From Bacteroidales bacterium (GTDB taxonomy: Bacteria > Bacteroidota > Bacteroidia > Bacteroidales > P3): DNA of 64,000 nucleotides. The notes under the pieces are model-generated. The model was not told the origin of the DNA and did no database searches. It worked only from the letters and a program-made list of their open reading frames with translations. The position numbers were made by a program, and so were the translations under genes. Shown here piece by piece: positions 35,099-42,618 of the stretch (positions are counted from its first letter, which is position 1; each line of letters starts with the position of its first letter). The stretch is taken from positions 1 through 64,000 of the forward strand of contig JAFZTV010000030.1 in assembly GCA_017618625.1 (NCBI GenBank). The letters run 5' to 3'.

Positions 35099-35263
35099 TA
35101 TGTTTTCTCTATGTTTTCTCTATGTTTTCTCTATGTTTTCTCCATGTTTTCTCCATGTTTTCTCAATATTTTTTCTATCCATTCTCTATGTTTTGTCTAA
35201 GGTTGGGCTAAGGTCGGGCTATGGATGGGCTATATTTGGTCTATCCAATCCCTATGGCAGACA
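35099..35263. repeat. Degenerate 11-bp tandem repeat (about 15 units)
   Basis: TATGTTTTCTC is repeated four times exactly and then drifts through CATGTTTTCTC, AATATTTTTTC, TATCCATTCTC, TATGTTTTGTC, TAAGGTTGGGC, TAAGGTCGGGC, TATGGATGGGC, TATATTTGGTC and TATCCAATCCC, always in an 11-bp register. Most units begin TA and end C. Together with the array at 34994 it explains most of the 476-bp spacer. Confidence 0.9.
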
Positions 35264-35405
35264 TAGGATGCGACTCACATAGCGTTCTCGTAACCACTCG
35301 TTTTCAATTATTTAAACACAACGCCACCCATCCAGCGGCATTCACAAAAAGTGGTTGGTGAAAGCTCGCTAGGCATCGGATGGTGTCTATTTGAAATTGT
35401 TTTTG

Positions 35406-35413
35406 TATCTTTG
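35406..35413 (+). promoter_or_regulatory. -7 box for the mechanosensitive channel gene
   Basis: TATCTTTG followed by CA is a perfect TAnnTTTG box, giving a leader of roughly 14 nt to the ATG at 35434. No well-spaced -33 TTTG was found. Confidence 0.7.
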
Positions 35414-35433
35414 CATTTTATTATATATACATA

Positions 35434-36432
35434 ATGACATTATTAGATGACAACAACACGCAGCTGCTCATGGCTGCTGCAGCACAGAAGGGACCGAAGG
35501 GCGAGGTGCCGGTGGATGAGTTCGGACAGAAGCTGCTGACGCAGGACAGCATTGCACAGACAGTCAAAGACAGCCTGAGCAACATGAACCTGGCAGAGAT
35601 AAAGGATGTGGTGACTGGTGAGAACACGCTTCTGAAGGACGGCCTGAAGACTTTTGTGGACATGACCGTTAGCTTCGTGCCTAAGCTACTGATAGCCATA
35701 GTGGTGCTGTGGATAGGCTTGAAGTTGACGAAGCTACTGAAAAAGAGCATCGTGAGGCTTCTTGAGAAGCGCAACGCCGAGGGAACGCTGAAGACTTTCC
35801 TGGCGTCGCTGGTGGATGTGCTGCTCAAGGTGATGCTGGTTATCATGGTGATGGACATCATCGGCATAAAGGCGACGTCGTTCATCGCGGTGCTGGGAGC
35901 GGCCGGACTGGCGGTTGGCATGGCACTTCAGGGCACGCTGCAGAACTTTGCCGGCGGTGTTATAATACTGCTTATGAAGCCTTTCAAGGTAGGTGACTAC
36001 ATCGAGTGCGGCGCATTCAAGGGCTATGTGAAGGAGATAAGGATATTCCACACCATAATGCAGCCGTTCAACGGCAGGACCATAATAGTGCCCAACTCGT
36101 CGCTGGCTACCACGTCGCTCATCAACCACACCAAGCAGCCCGAGATAAGGCTTGACGTGGTGGCAAGCGTGGCATACGGCACAGACCTTGACTATGCCAA
36201 GGAGGTGCTGAGGGAAATCATCGACAGAGACCCGCTGATATTGAAAGATCCGGCGGCGAAGATAGCAGTAAGCGAGCTGGGAAACAGCTCGGTGGACATC
36301 TCCCTGTGGATGTGGGTGAAAACCGAAGACTACTGGACGGTCTGGATGAGGATACGAGAGGAGATATACAAAGGATTCAACGAGAAAGGAATATCGATAC
36401 CCTTCCCGCAGATGGATGTGCATGTTAATTAG
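35434..36432 (+). CDS. Small-conductance mechanosensitive channel (MscS family)
   Basis: A 332-residue inner-membrane channel that releases solutes on osmotic downshock. A ~75-residue N-terminal region of unknown role precedes three helices: FVPKLLIAIVVLWIGLKL, LVDVLLKVMLVIMVMDIIGI, and the pore helix LGAAGLAVGMALQGTLQNFAGGVIIL. The cytoplasmic beta domain follows, with PFKVGDYIECG, IVPNSSLATTSLINH and a conserved C-terminal alpha/beta part. The pore helix shows the alternating Gly/Ala pattern typical of MscS. It is a single gene with its own promoter. Confidence 0.95.
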   Translation: MTLLDDNNTQLLMAAAAQKGPKGEVPVDEFGQKLLTQDSIAQTVKDSLSNMNLAEIKDVVTGENTLLKDGLKTFVDMTVSFVPKLLIAIVVLWIGLKLTKLLKKSIVRLLEKRNAEGTLKTFLASLVDVLLKVMLVIMVMDIIGIKATSFIAVLGAAGLAVGMALQGTLQNFAGGVIILLMKPFKVGDYIECGAFKGYVKEIRIFHTIMQPFNGRTIIVPNSSLATTSLINHTKQPEIRLDVVASVAYGTDLDYAKEVLREIIDRDPLILKDPAAKIAVSELGNSSVDISLWMWVKTEDYWTVWMRIREEIYKGFNEKGISIPFPQMDVHVN

Positions 36433-36508
36433 TTTCAAGTTCAAAATTCACAGCTCACAAAAAATCTCATTTGTCTATTCACCATTCACTATTAATACCA
36501 ACCAACCA
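36432..36508. repeat. Degenerate 7-bp tandem repeat
   Basis: Eleven heptamers (GTTTCAA, GTTCAAA, ATTCACA, GCTCACA ... ACCATTC, ACTATTA, ATACCAA, CCAACCA) start at the last base of the mscS stop and end about 15 bp before the C10 peptidase gene. Confidence 0.75.
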
Positions 36509-36522
36509 AAAAATATCAACCG

Positions 36523-39363
36523 ATGAACAAACGTGTCTTAGCGATTATGCTTGCGGTGGCAGGCTTGCAACTTTTCTCGGTCAGCGAGGCGTGGGCCCAG
36601 GCCATGAAGGAGATTGCCACGGGTCTGCAAAACGTGAAACTGTATGTCGGAGTTGACCGCTTCGAGGTGAGGAGGGCATCCGACGGCCTCACCATCGCCT
36701 ACGGCCACTGCCCCACGGGCAACCAGCTGCCGCCGGCCATGCTGTGGTGGATGGGCGAGTATGACCGCGAGATTGAGTTCGCCAAAGCTCAGGGCCTCTC
36801 GGTCGGCAACGGCCACTGGGCCGAACGCAACGGACGCACCAAGGCCGCCGGCGACACCGTGGCTCCTATGATCGACTCTCGCTGGCGTCAGTACATCGGC
36901 TACAACCGCCACTGTCCCGACGACACCACTCTGGCCGACCTGGGCGGGCATCCGACCACGGGTTGCGTGGCTACGGCCATGGCTCAGATTATGCGCTACT
37001 GGCAGTTCCCGCAGCACGGCATGGGGAGGATAAGCTACTCTCACGAAGGCGAATACGAATGTTGGCGCTACGGTGTGCAGACCGCCGACTTCGCCAACAC
37101 TCAATACGACTGGGCCAACATGCCTCCGATGCTTACCGACAGCAGCTCCGAGGCGCAGATAGAGGCCGTCTCCACGCTGTGCTACCACTGCGGCGTCAGC
37201 GTGAAGATGATGTACAACAGCGACTGCTCCGGCAGCAGCGGCGCCTACAGCTCTCACGCCTCCACCGCCTTCACTAACACGTTCCACTACAAGCCCAACC
37301 ACTGCCTGAACCGCAACAGCTATTCCCTCAGCCAGTGGCAGATGATACTGAAAAACGAGATGGACAACGGCCGCCCGGTCCTTTACGGCGGTCAGTCTAT
37401 TGAGGACACGGCCCGTGGCATCGGCGGCGGCGGCCACGCCTTCATCGCCGATGGATACGACACCAACGGCTATTTCCACATCAACTGGGGCTGGGGCGGC
37501 TGGTACGATGGCTATTTCGCCATCTCCATGCTCAACCCCGCCGAGCGTTACGAGTTCAACTATGCCCAGCAGGCGGTAGTAGGCGTTGAACCCGAACACA
37601 ACGCACTGGCCGTGCCGCTGCTCGTCCAAGGCATCGACCTCGACGGCGAGGACTTCCAGACCGGCGGCAACGTGAGGGGCAGCTATGCCGTCGCCAACGT
37701 GGGCGACACCGTGTATGACGGCTACATCGGCGTCAACGTCTATAAACCCGGTTCCTACGACTTCTACGGCTGGCTCGACGCCACCGAGGTGCACATACAG
37801 CCCGGCGACACCGTCTTCAGAACCTTCGACAACCCCGGAATGACTCGTCCCGTAGGCGTCTATTACGCTTTGGGCCAGTATAACGCCACTCCCCTTTACA
37901 TAACAGACGAGGTCGACAACGCCCTTGCCTGCTTCGACAACGGCCAGGCCTTCTTCAAATCGATCGACACCAACCGCTCCGAACTGCGTAACGTGACCAT
38001 TTGCGTCTCCTTTGCCGACGAGCAGGAATGGCTCAGCCGCACCCCCTCAAGCCTTGCCTCCGACATCGAGACCGAAGGCGGCGACAGCTTCTCCCTGCAC
38101 AACTACGTCTTCGCCACCACCGACCAGCACACCCACCTCCGTACCATCATGGCCAACGGCGAGTGGCACGACACCATCATCACCTACATCGACCCCAACC
38201 CTCGCAGCCACTACCTGCCCTACTCTGCCGACAACCCCGACGGTTACCTCTGCGAATCTAACCGCACCATGCGTATCAACGAACTCATCGGCGACATGGT
38301 GGCGGCCCTCACCGAGGCCGGCATCATCGACTACGACCTCGTTATCGACGGCGACGGCGACGGATACATTGACCTGCTCACCATCATCTTCAAGGACAGC
38401 CTGCCCATTTTCGAAATCGGCTACAAACCCGAAACCGGCTTCTACGGCGGCAACGCCCACCTCAACTACCGCAAAGTCGGCAACTACACCATCGTCAACG
38501 AAAACGCCGACGTCAGCGCCCACTGCTACGGTGCCATGCGCATGCTGGGTCTGCCCGACATGAGCCATCGGCAGGCCTGGACTCGGGTCGAACCCCTCGG
38601 CGAGTGGGACATGATGGACCGCCCCAACCGCCAGCAGCCTTCCTACATCCTGAAACACCGTTTCCTGAACCTCGGTGACGAACCCACCGTCCTGACCGAA
38701 AGCGGTTGGTACAGCCTGGGCGACGGCACCCAGTGCTACAAAATCCCCTTCACAATCGACCCCAACAGTAGCTTTCTGCTCGAAATGCGTGACCAGTCCA
38801 ACCTCTTCGACCAGGGCGTGCCGGCAAGCGGCCTCACCGTGGCTCGCTGGAACAGCGACGGCTGCAACGCCGAATTCGACAACGCCAGCACCCCTCACCT
38901 GCTTTGGATGATGCGTCCCGGCTCCGACTGCGACACCGTCCAGGGCAGCCTCGACCTCGCCGCCGTCAACGAACTGCGTACCTTCTGGACCGGCGACAGC
39001 AGCTACTTCACCATCGACTCGGTGAGCATGACCGAAAGCCTTTCTAACAACATCTTGACCTTCAAGCTCACCTTCTTCACCGTCGAACCTGAACCCGAAC
39101 CTGAACCTGAGCCCGAACCCAACGCCATCGACAACGCCTCGGCCTCTGGCATCGCCGTCTATCCCAACCCCACCAAGGGCATGGTTTACATCAAATCCGA
39201 CGTCACCCCGCTCGTCGAGGTCATCTCCGTCACTGGCCAGACCATGATTAAATCCCAAGGCCGAACCATCGACCTCACCCAACTCTCTCCCGGTATCTAC
39301 ATGCTCCGTATCTCCAACTCCCACGGCACCACCGTCAAAAAGGTGATGCTGACCGAGCAATAA
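36523..39363 (+). CDS. Secreted C10 (streptopain-type) peptidase with degenerate M6-like domain and T9SS tail
   Basis: A 946-residue secreted protein. The signal peptide ends near AWAQ (residue 26). A C10 cysteine-peptidase domain follows, with nucleophile Cys148 in TTGCVATAMAQIMRYW and His305 in GGGGHAFIADGYD. Residues ~510-830 resemble an M6 (InhA-like) metallopeptidase: DYDLVIDGDGDGYIDLLTIIF, then MLGLPDMSH and GEWDMMDRPNRQQPSYILKHRF. The zinc motif HExxH, however, reads HCYGA at 667-671. A Glu-Pro repeat linker leads to a type A sorting domain (AVYPNPTKGMVYI, ending VKKVMLTEQ) that would direct it through the type IX system. The C10 half looks active and the M6 half inactive. Confidence 0.9.
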   Translation: MNKRVLAIMLAVAGLQLFSVSEAWAQAMKEIATGLQNVKLYVGVDRFEVRRASDGLTIAYGHCPTGNQLPPAMLWWMGEYDREIEFAKAQGLSVGNGHWAERNGRTKAAGDTVAPMIDSRWRQYIGYNRHCPDDTTLADLGGHPTTGCVATAMAQIMRYWQFPQHGMGRISYSHEGEYECWRYGVQTADFANTQYDWANMPPMLTDSSSEAQIEAVSTLCYHCGVSVKMMYNSDCSGSSGAYSSHASTAFTNTFHYKPNHCLNRNSYSLSQWQMILKNEMDNGRPVLYGGQSIEDTARGIGGGGHAFIADGYDTNGYFHINWGWGGWYDGYFAISMLNPAERYEFNYAQQAVVGVEPEHNALAVPLLVQGIDLDGEDFQTGGNVRGSYAVANVGDTVYDGYIGVNVYKPGSYDFYGWLDATEVHIQPGDTVFRTFDNPGMTRPVGVYYALGQYNATPLYITDEVDNALACFDNGQAFFKSIDTNRSELRNVTICVSFADEQEWLSRTPSSLASDIETEGGDSFSLHNYVFATTDQHTHLRTIMANGEWHDTIITYIDPNPRSHYLPYSADNPDGYLCESNRTMRINELIGDMVAALTEAGIIDYDLVIDGDGDGYIDLLTIIFKDSLPIFEIGYKPETGFYGGNAHLNYRKVGNYTIVNENADVSAHCYGAMRMLGLPDMSHRQAWTRVEPLGEWDMMDRPNRQQPSYILKHRFLNLGDEPTVLTESGWYSLGDGTQCYKIPFTIDPNSSFLLEMRDQSNLFDQGVPASGLTVARWNSDGCNAEFDNASTPHLLWMMRPGSDCDTVQGSLDLAAVNELRTFWTGDSSYFTIDSVSMTESLSNNILTFKLTFFTVEPEPEPEPEPEPNAIDNASASGIAVYPNPTKGMVYIKSDVTPLVEVISVTGQTMIKSQGRTIDLTQLSPGIYMLRISNSHGTTVKKVMLTEQ

Positions 39364-39383
39364 TCCGCCAACACAACCCTCCA

Positions 39384-40607
39384 ATGAAAAAGTCACTGAC
39401 CATACTCCTCACTCTCTGCCTAGCCTTCTTCGGGGCGAAGGCCCAGCAGCAGTCCCAGCTCCCGCTCTCCCCCACCGCCTGGGCCGGACTCCTGACCTGC
39501 GAACCCAGCAACGAGCTCTACACCTCCTTCAGCCATAGCGCTCTCCACATCTGCGACACCGCCTCCGGCATCGATGTCGTTTACAACTACGGCACCTTCG
39601 ACTTCTCCACCCCTCATTTCGTCTGGAAGTTCGCCACCCGCACCCTCGACTACTGCATCTCCCGTGAGAGCTACCGTTCCTTCATCTACGACTACACCTG
39701 TCAGCGCCGTGCCGTCTGGGAGCAGCGCCTCCGCCTGACACCGCAGGAAGTCTGCAACCTCTTCCTCATGCTCGAGTTCAACTACCAGCCCGAATACCGC
39801 TGGTACCGCTACGACTTCTTCCGCGACAACTGCGCCACCCGTATTCGCGACATCGTCTGCAAGTCCCTCGACCACCGCGAAATCGCCTACCCCACTACCG
39901 ACTGCACAGGCAAAAGCTACCGCAACATAGTTTATACCACCAACGAAAAGACCAAACTCTGGTGGCGCTTTGCCATCGACCTGGCTCTTGGTGCTCGCTG
40001 CGACCGAGACCGCTCCACCTGGGAGCGAGCCTTCCTCCCCTTGGAGATGATGCGTCAGTTCGACACCCTCACCTTCAGCGGCTCCGGCGAACGCATCGCT
40101 GACCACCCCGTCCTTCTCCTCCAAGACCGACGCGAACCGTTGAAAATGAGCGTCTCGCCCACCATCACCTTCTGGCTTCTTTTCTTTGCCGTGGCGGTCC
40201 TCACCATACTCGGGCGCCGCAAAGGTTGGTCGCTGGCCTGGCTTGACATCCCCATCTTCCTTCTGCCCGCCCTGCTTTCGCTTCTAGCCCTATTCCTCTG
40301 GTTCTGCTCGGCCCACTGGTGTGCCAAATGGAACCTCAACCTCCTCTGGGTCAGCCCTCTGTTTTTCTATCTGGCAGGAGCCCGGACCCGCTGGTCAAAA
40401 GTCTGCACCGGCAAACGCCAATCGACCGCCTTCCGCCTGGTGGCGTTCATCCAGATCGCCCTGCTGCTCGCCGTCATCGGCATGATGGCCACTGGCTGGC
40501 CGCAGCAGTTCAACCGTGCCGTCCTCCCCATTGCCCTCATCCTCTTCACCCGGATCATGGCCGACCTGGCCTCCCTCAGCCGCAGCCGTCAACTTGGCAG
40601 CAACTGA
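39384..40607 (+). CDS. DUF4105/Lnb-like membrane protein (possible lipoprotein N-acyltransferase)
   Basis: A 407-residue protein with a signal peptide (LTLCLAFFGAKAQ) and a periplasmic DUF4105 domain. The domain has LYTSFSHSALHICD, VYNYGTFDF, and YDFFRDNCATRIRDIV. About five C-terminal membrane helices follow (WLLFFAVAVLTIL, IFLLPALLSLLALFLWFC and others). This architecture matches the family that, as I recall, includes Lnb, the recently described Bacteroides lipoprotein N-acyltransferase. That identity is inferred from family knowledge, since many Bacteroidales have several DUF4105 paralogues. It lies 20 bp after the C10 peptidase gene. Confidence 0.8.
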   Translation: MKKSLTILLTLCLAFFGAKAQQQSQLPLSPTAWAGLLTCEPSNELYTSFSHSALHICDTASGIDVVYNYGTFDFSTPHFVWKFATRTLDYCISRESYRSFIYDYTCQRRAVWEQRLRLTPQEVCNLFLMLEFNYQPEYRWYRYDFFRDNCATRIRDIVCKSLDHREIAYPTTDCTGKSYRNIVYTTNEKTKLWWRFAIDLALGARCDRDRSTWERAFLPLEMMRQFDTLTFSGSGERIADHPVLLLQDRREPLKMSVSPTITFWLLFFAVAVLTILGRRKGWSLAWLDIPIFLLPALLSLLALFLWFCSAHWCAKWNLNLLWVSPLFFYLAGARTRWSKVCTGKRQSTAFRLVAFIQIALLLAVIGMMATGWPQQFNRAVLPIALILFTRIMADLASLSRSRQLGSN

Positions 40608-40643
40608 TTTTTTCATAACCCGAAACAAGTAAAACATCACATA

Positions 40644-42548
40644 ATGACAACGAAAAAAATCTTTTTGACAACGCTGGCCCTGCTTTTAGCCGTATGCTAT
40701 GCACGGGGTGAAAACCAGCGCACCATCTACGATTCCACCTACGTCTATATGGAGTCCAGCGGCCTCAGCCATGTCTATGGCCACAAACTGGTCGAGATGA
40801 AGACCGCCAAGGGCTGCAGCGACAACAGCGTGATAAAGCTCGACTACGACCCCCTCTCGACCTATGTCGAGTTCCAGTTCGTCGTCATCCACCGCTTCAG
40901 CGGCAGGCTCGACACCCTCGTCGGAGGTCGCAACGATGTCAAAATTTACGACTACACCGCTCCCGCCAGGCTCATCTACTGGGGCGCCAAACAGAAGATG
41001 GTCGAGGTCGGCCACCTCGATGTGGGCGACAAACTCGAATACCGCACCTATCGCAAAGGCTTCACCTACGCCCTCCTGGCCGGCAACGACGACAAATACA
41101 TTCCTCCCATGAGGGGCCACTTCTACGACATCGTCCCCTTCTGGTCCAGCGAACCCGTCGACCTCAAGGTCTATCGCCTCAACGCATTGACCGCCAAAAA
41201 CATGCGCTATCAGGTCTATAACGGCAAGGTCAAGACCGAGACCGTAAAGTACGGCAAACGCACCATCTACACCTTCAGCAAACGCGACATCAAGCCTCTC
41301 AAGGCCGAGCAGGGCATGCTCGCCCACAACGACGTCGAGTGCAAGCTCCTCCTCTCCACCAGCCCCGACTGGCAGGCCAAGTCCGTCTGGTTCTACAATG
41401 TCAACGAGGACTACGGCAGCTTCAACGCCACAAAGGAACTCGTCCGTCATGTTGACCTCCTCCTGGTCGGTGCCAAGGACGAGCTCGACAGCATCAGCCG
41501 CCTCACCCACTGGGTCGCCGACAACATGCGCTATGCCGGCATCTCCATGGGCCCCGGCGAAGGCTACACCCTCCACAACGCCCAGATGAACTTCACCGAC
41601 CGCTGCGGCGTCTGCAAGGACAAGGCCGGTCTCCTTGTCGCCATGCTCAGGGCCGCCGGATTCAAAGCCTACGCCGCCATGACCATGGCAGGCGAGCGCA
41701 TCGACCGCATCCCTGCCGACCAGTTCAACCACAGCGTCTGCGTCGTCCAGCGTCGCAACGGCGACTACCAGCTCCTCGACCCCACCTGGGTCCCCAACGT
41801 ACGTGAGCTCTGGAGCAGCGCCGAGCAGCAGCAAGGCTACCTCATGGGACTCCCCGACGGCGCCGACCTCATGGAGACTCCCCTCTCCCCTCCCGAGAAC
41901 CACCACCTGACCATTAATGCCGAGACCGCCATCGACAAAAACGGCACCCTCACCGGCACCATCACCGTCTCCGCCGAAGGCCAGAGCGACGCCGCCGTCC
42001 GGCGTGTCTTCTCCCGTCAGGCCGACTGGCTCGACGCTCTCGAAATCGAGCTCCTCAAAGTCTGCCCACAGGCTCAGGTGCGCATCGCCAGCCACACCCG
42101 CCCCGAGGACTACCTCCGCCTGCCCGTCAAGATTGTCTATCAGGTCGAGATTGCCGACTATGCCGTCGTCACCAAGGACCAGGCTGTCTTCGTCCCCATC
42201 GCCCTGCGCAACATCTTCAGCCGAGCCATGACGCACCTCCGTTTCGACACCTCCGCTAAAGAGCGTAAACTCCCCTTCGCCGACGCTTGCTCCAGGCTGG
42301 TCCGCATGTCCGAGTCTCTCTCCCTGCCCTTCGAATACAAGTCCTGCCGCTACGCCCTGCCTCAGTCCCTCGACGACGCCACCGGCGCCTACTCCCTCGA
42401 ATACAACCTCCACGGCAAAGCCTTCGACATCATCGAGACCGTGAAGCTCAACAAACGCAAATACGAAGCCTCCGACTGGCCCACCTTCCGCCAAATCGTC
42501 GAAAACCAAAACCAAGCCGCCGCCACACCCGTCGTCCTAGTGAAATAA
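40644..42548 (+). CDS. DUF3857/transglutaminase-like exported protein
   Basis: A 634-residue exported protein (signal peptide to about ARGEN). It has an N-terminal DUF3857 beta domain, a transglutaminase-core domain and a C-terminal DUF2569-free beta domain. The papain-like triad is visible: Cys324 in DRCGVCKDKAGLLVAML, His363 in DQFNHSVCVV, and Asp379 in LLDPTWV. The family is abundant in Bacteroidota, and its substrates are mostly unknown. A divergent paralogue follows directly. Codon third positions are strongly C-rich, as in its neighbours. Confidence 0.87.
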   Translation: MTTKKIFLTTLALLLAVCYARGENQRTIYDSTYVYMESSGLSHVYGHKLVEMKTAKGCSDNSVIKLDYDPLSTYVEFQFVVIHRFSGRLDTLVGGRNDVKIYDYTAPARLIYWGAKQKMVEVGHLDVGDKLEYRTYRKGFTYALLAGNDDKYIPPMRGHFYDIVPFWSSEPVDLKVYRLNALTAKNMRYQVYNGKVKTETVKYGKRTIYTFSKRDIKPLKAEQGMLAHNDVECKLLLSTSPDWQAKSVWFYNVNEDYGSFNATKELVRHVDLLLVGAKDELDSISRLTHWVADNMRYAGISMGPGEGYTLHNAQMNFTDRCGVCKDKAGLLVAMLRAAGFKAYAAMTMAGERIDRIPADQFNHSVCVVQRRNGDYQLLDPTWVPNVRELWSSAEQQQGYLMGLPDGADLMETPLSPPENHHLTINAETAIDKNGTLTGTITVSAEGQSDAAVRRVFSRQADWLDALEIELLKVCPQAQVRIASHTRPEDYLRLPVKIVYQVEIADYAVVTKDQAVFVPIALRNIFSRAMTHLRFDTSAKERKLPFADACSRLVRMSESLSLPFEYKSCRYALPQSLDDATGAYSLEYNLHGKAFDIIETVKLNKRKYEASDWPTFRQIVENQNQAAATPVVLVK

Positions 42549-42569
42549 CCCTCCGCAAAACATCTGTCC

Positions 42570-42618
42570 AAGCACTGACAACTAACCACCAATCACCAAT
42601 CACATATCCACATCTAAT
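42570..42618. repeat. Degenerate 7-bp tandem repeat
   Basis: Seven heptamers (AAGCACT, GACAACT, AACCACC, AATCACC, AATCACA, TATCCAC, ATCTAAT) reach the ATG at 42617 of the next gene. Confidence 0.7.

Noticed and set aside
34994..35263. CRISPR array
   Set aside because: Units are 11 bp, contiguous and degenerate, without spacers of constant length or cas genes.
35100..35282. 60-codon frame MFSLCFLYVFSMFS... resembling a membrane peptide
   Set aside because: It is a direct translation of the 11-bp tandem repeat, with no promoter or start context of its own.
40686..42515. 609-codon minus-strand frame opposite the DUF3857 gene, and similar long antisense frames between 36.5 and 45 kb
   Set aside because: They mirror the C-rich third positions of the plus-strand genes, have low-complexity Gly/Val/Asp-rich translations, and show no domain motifs. 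They are shadows of real genes.
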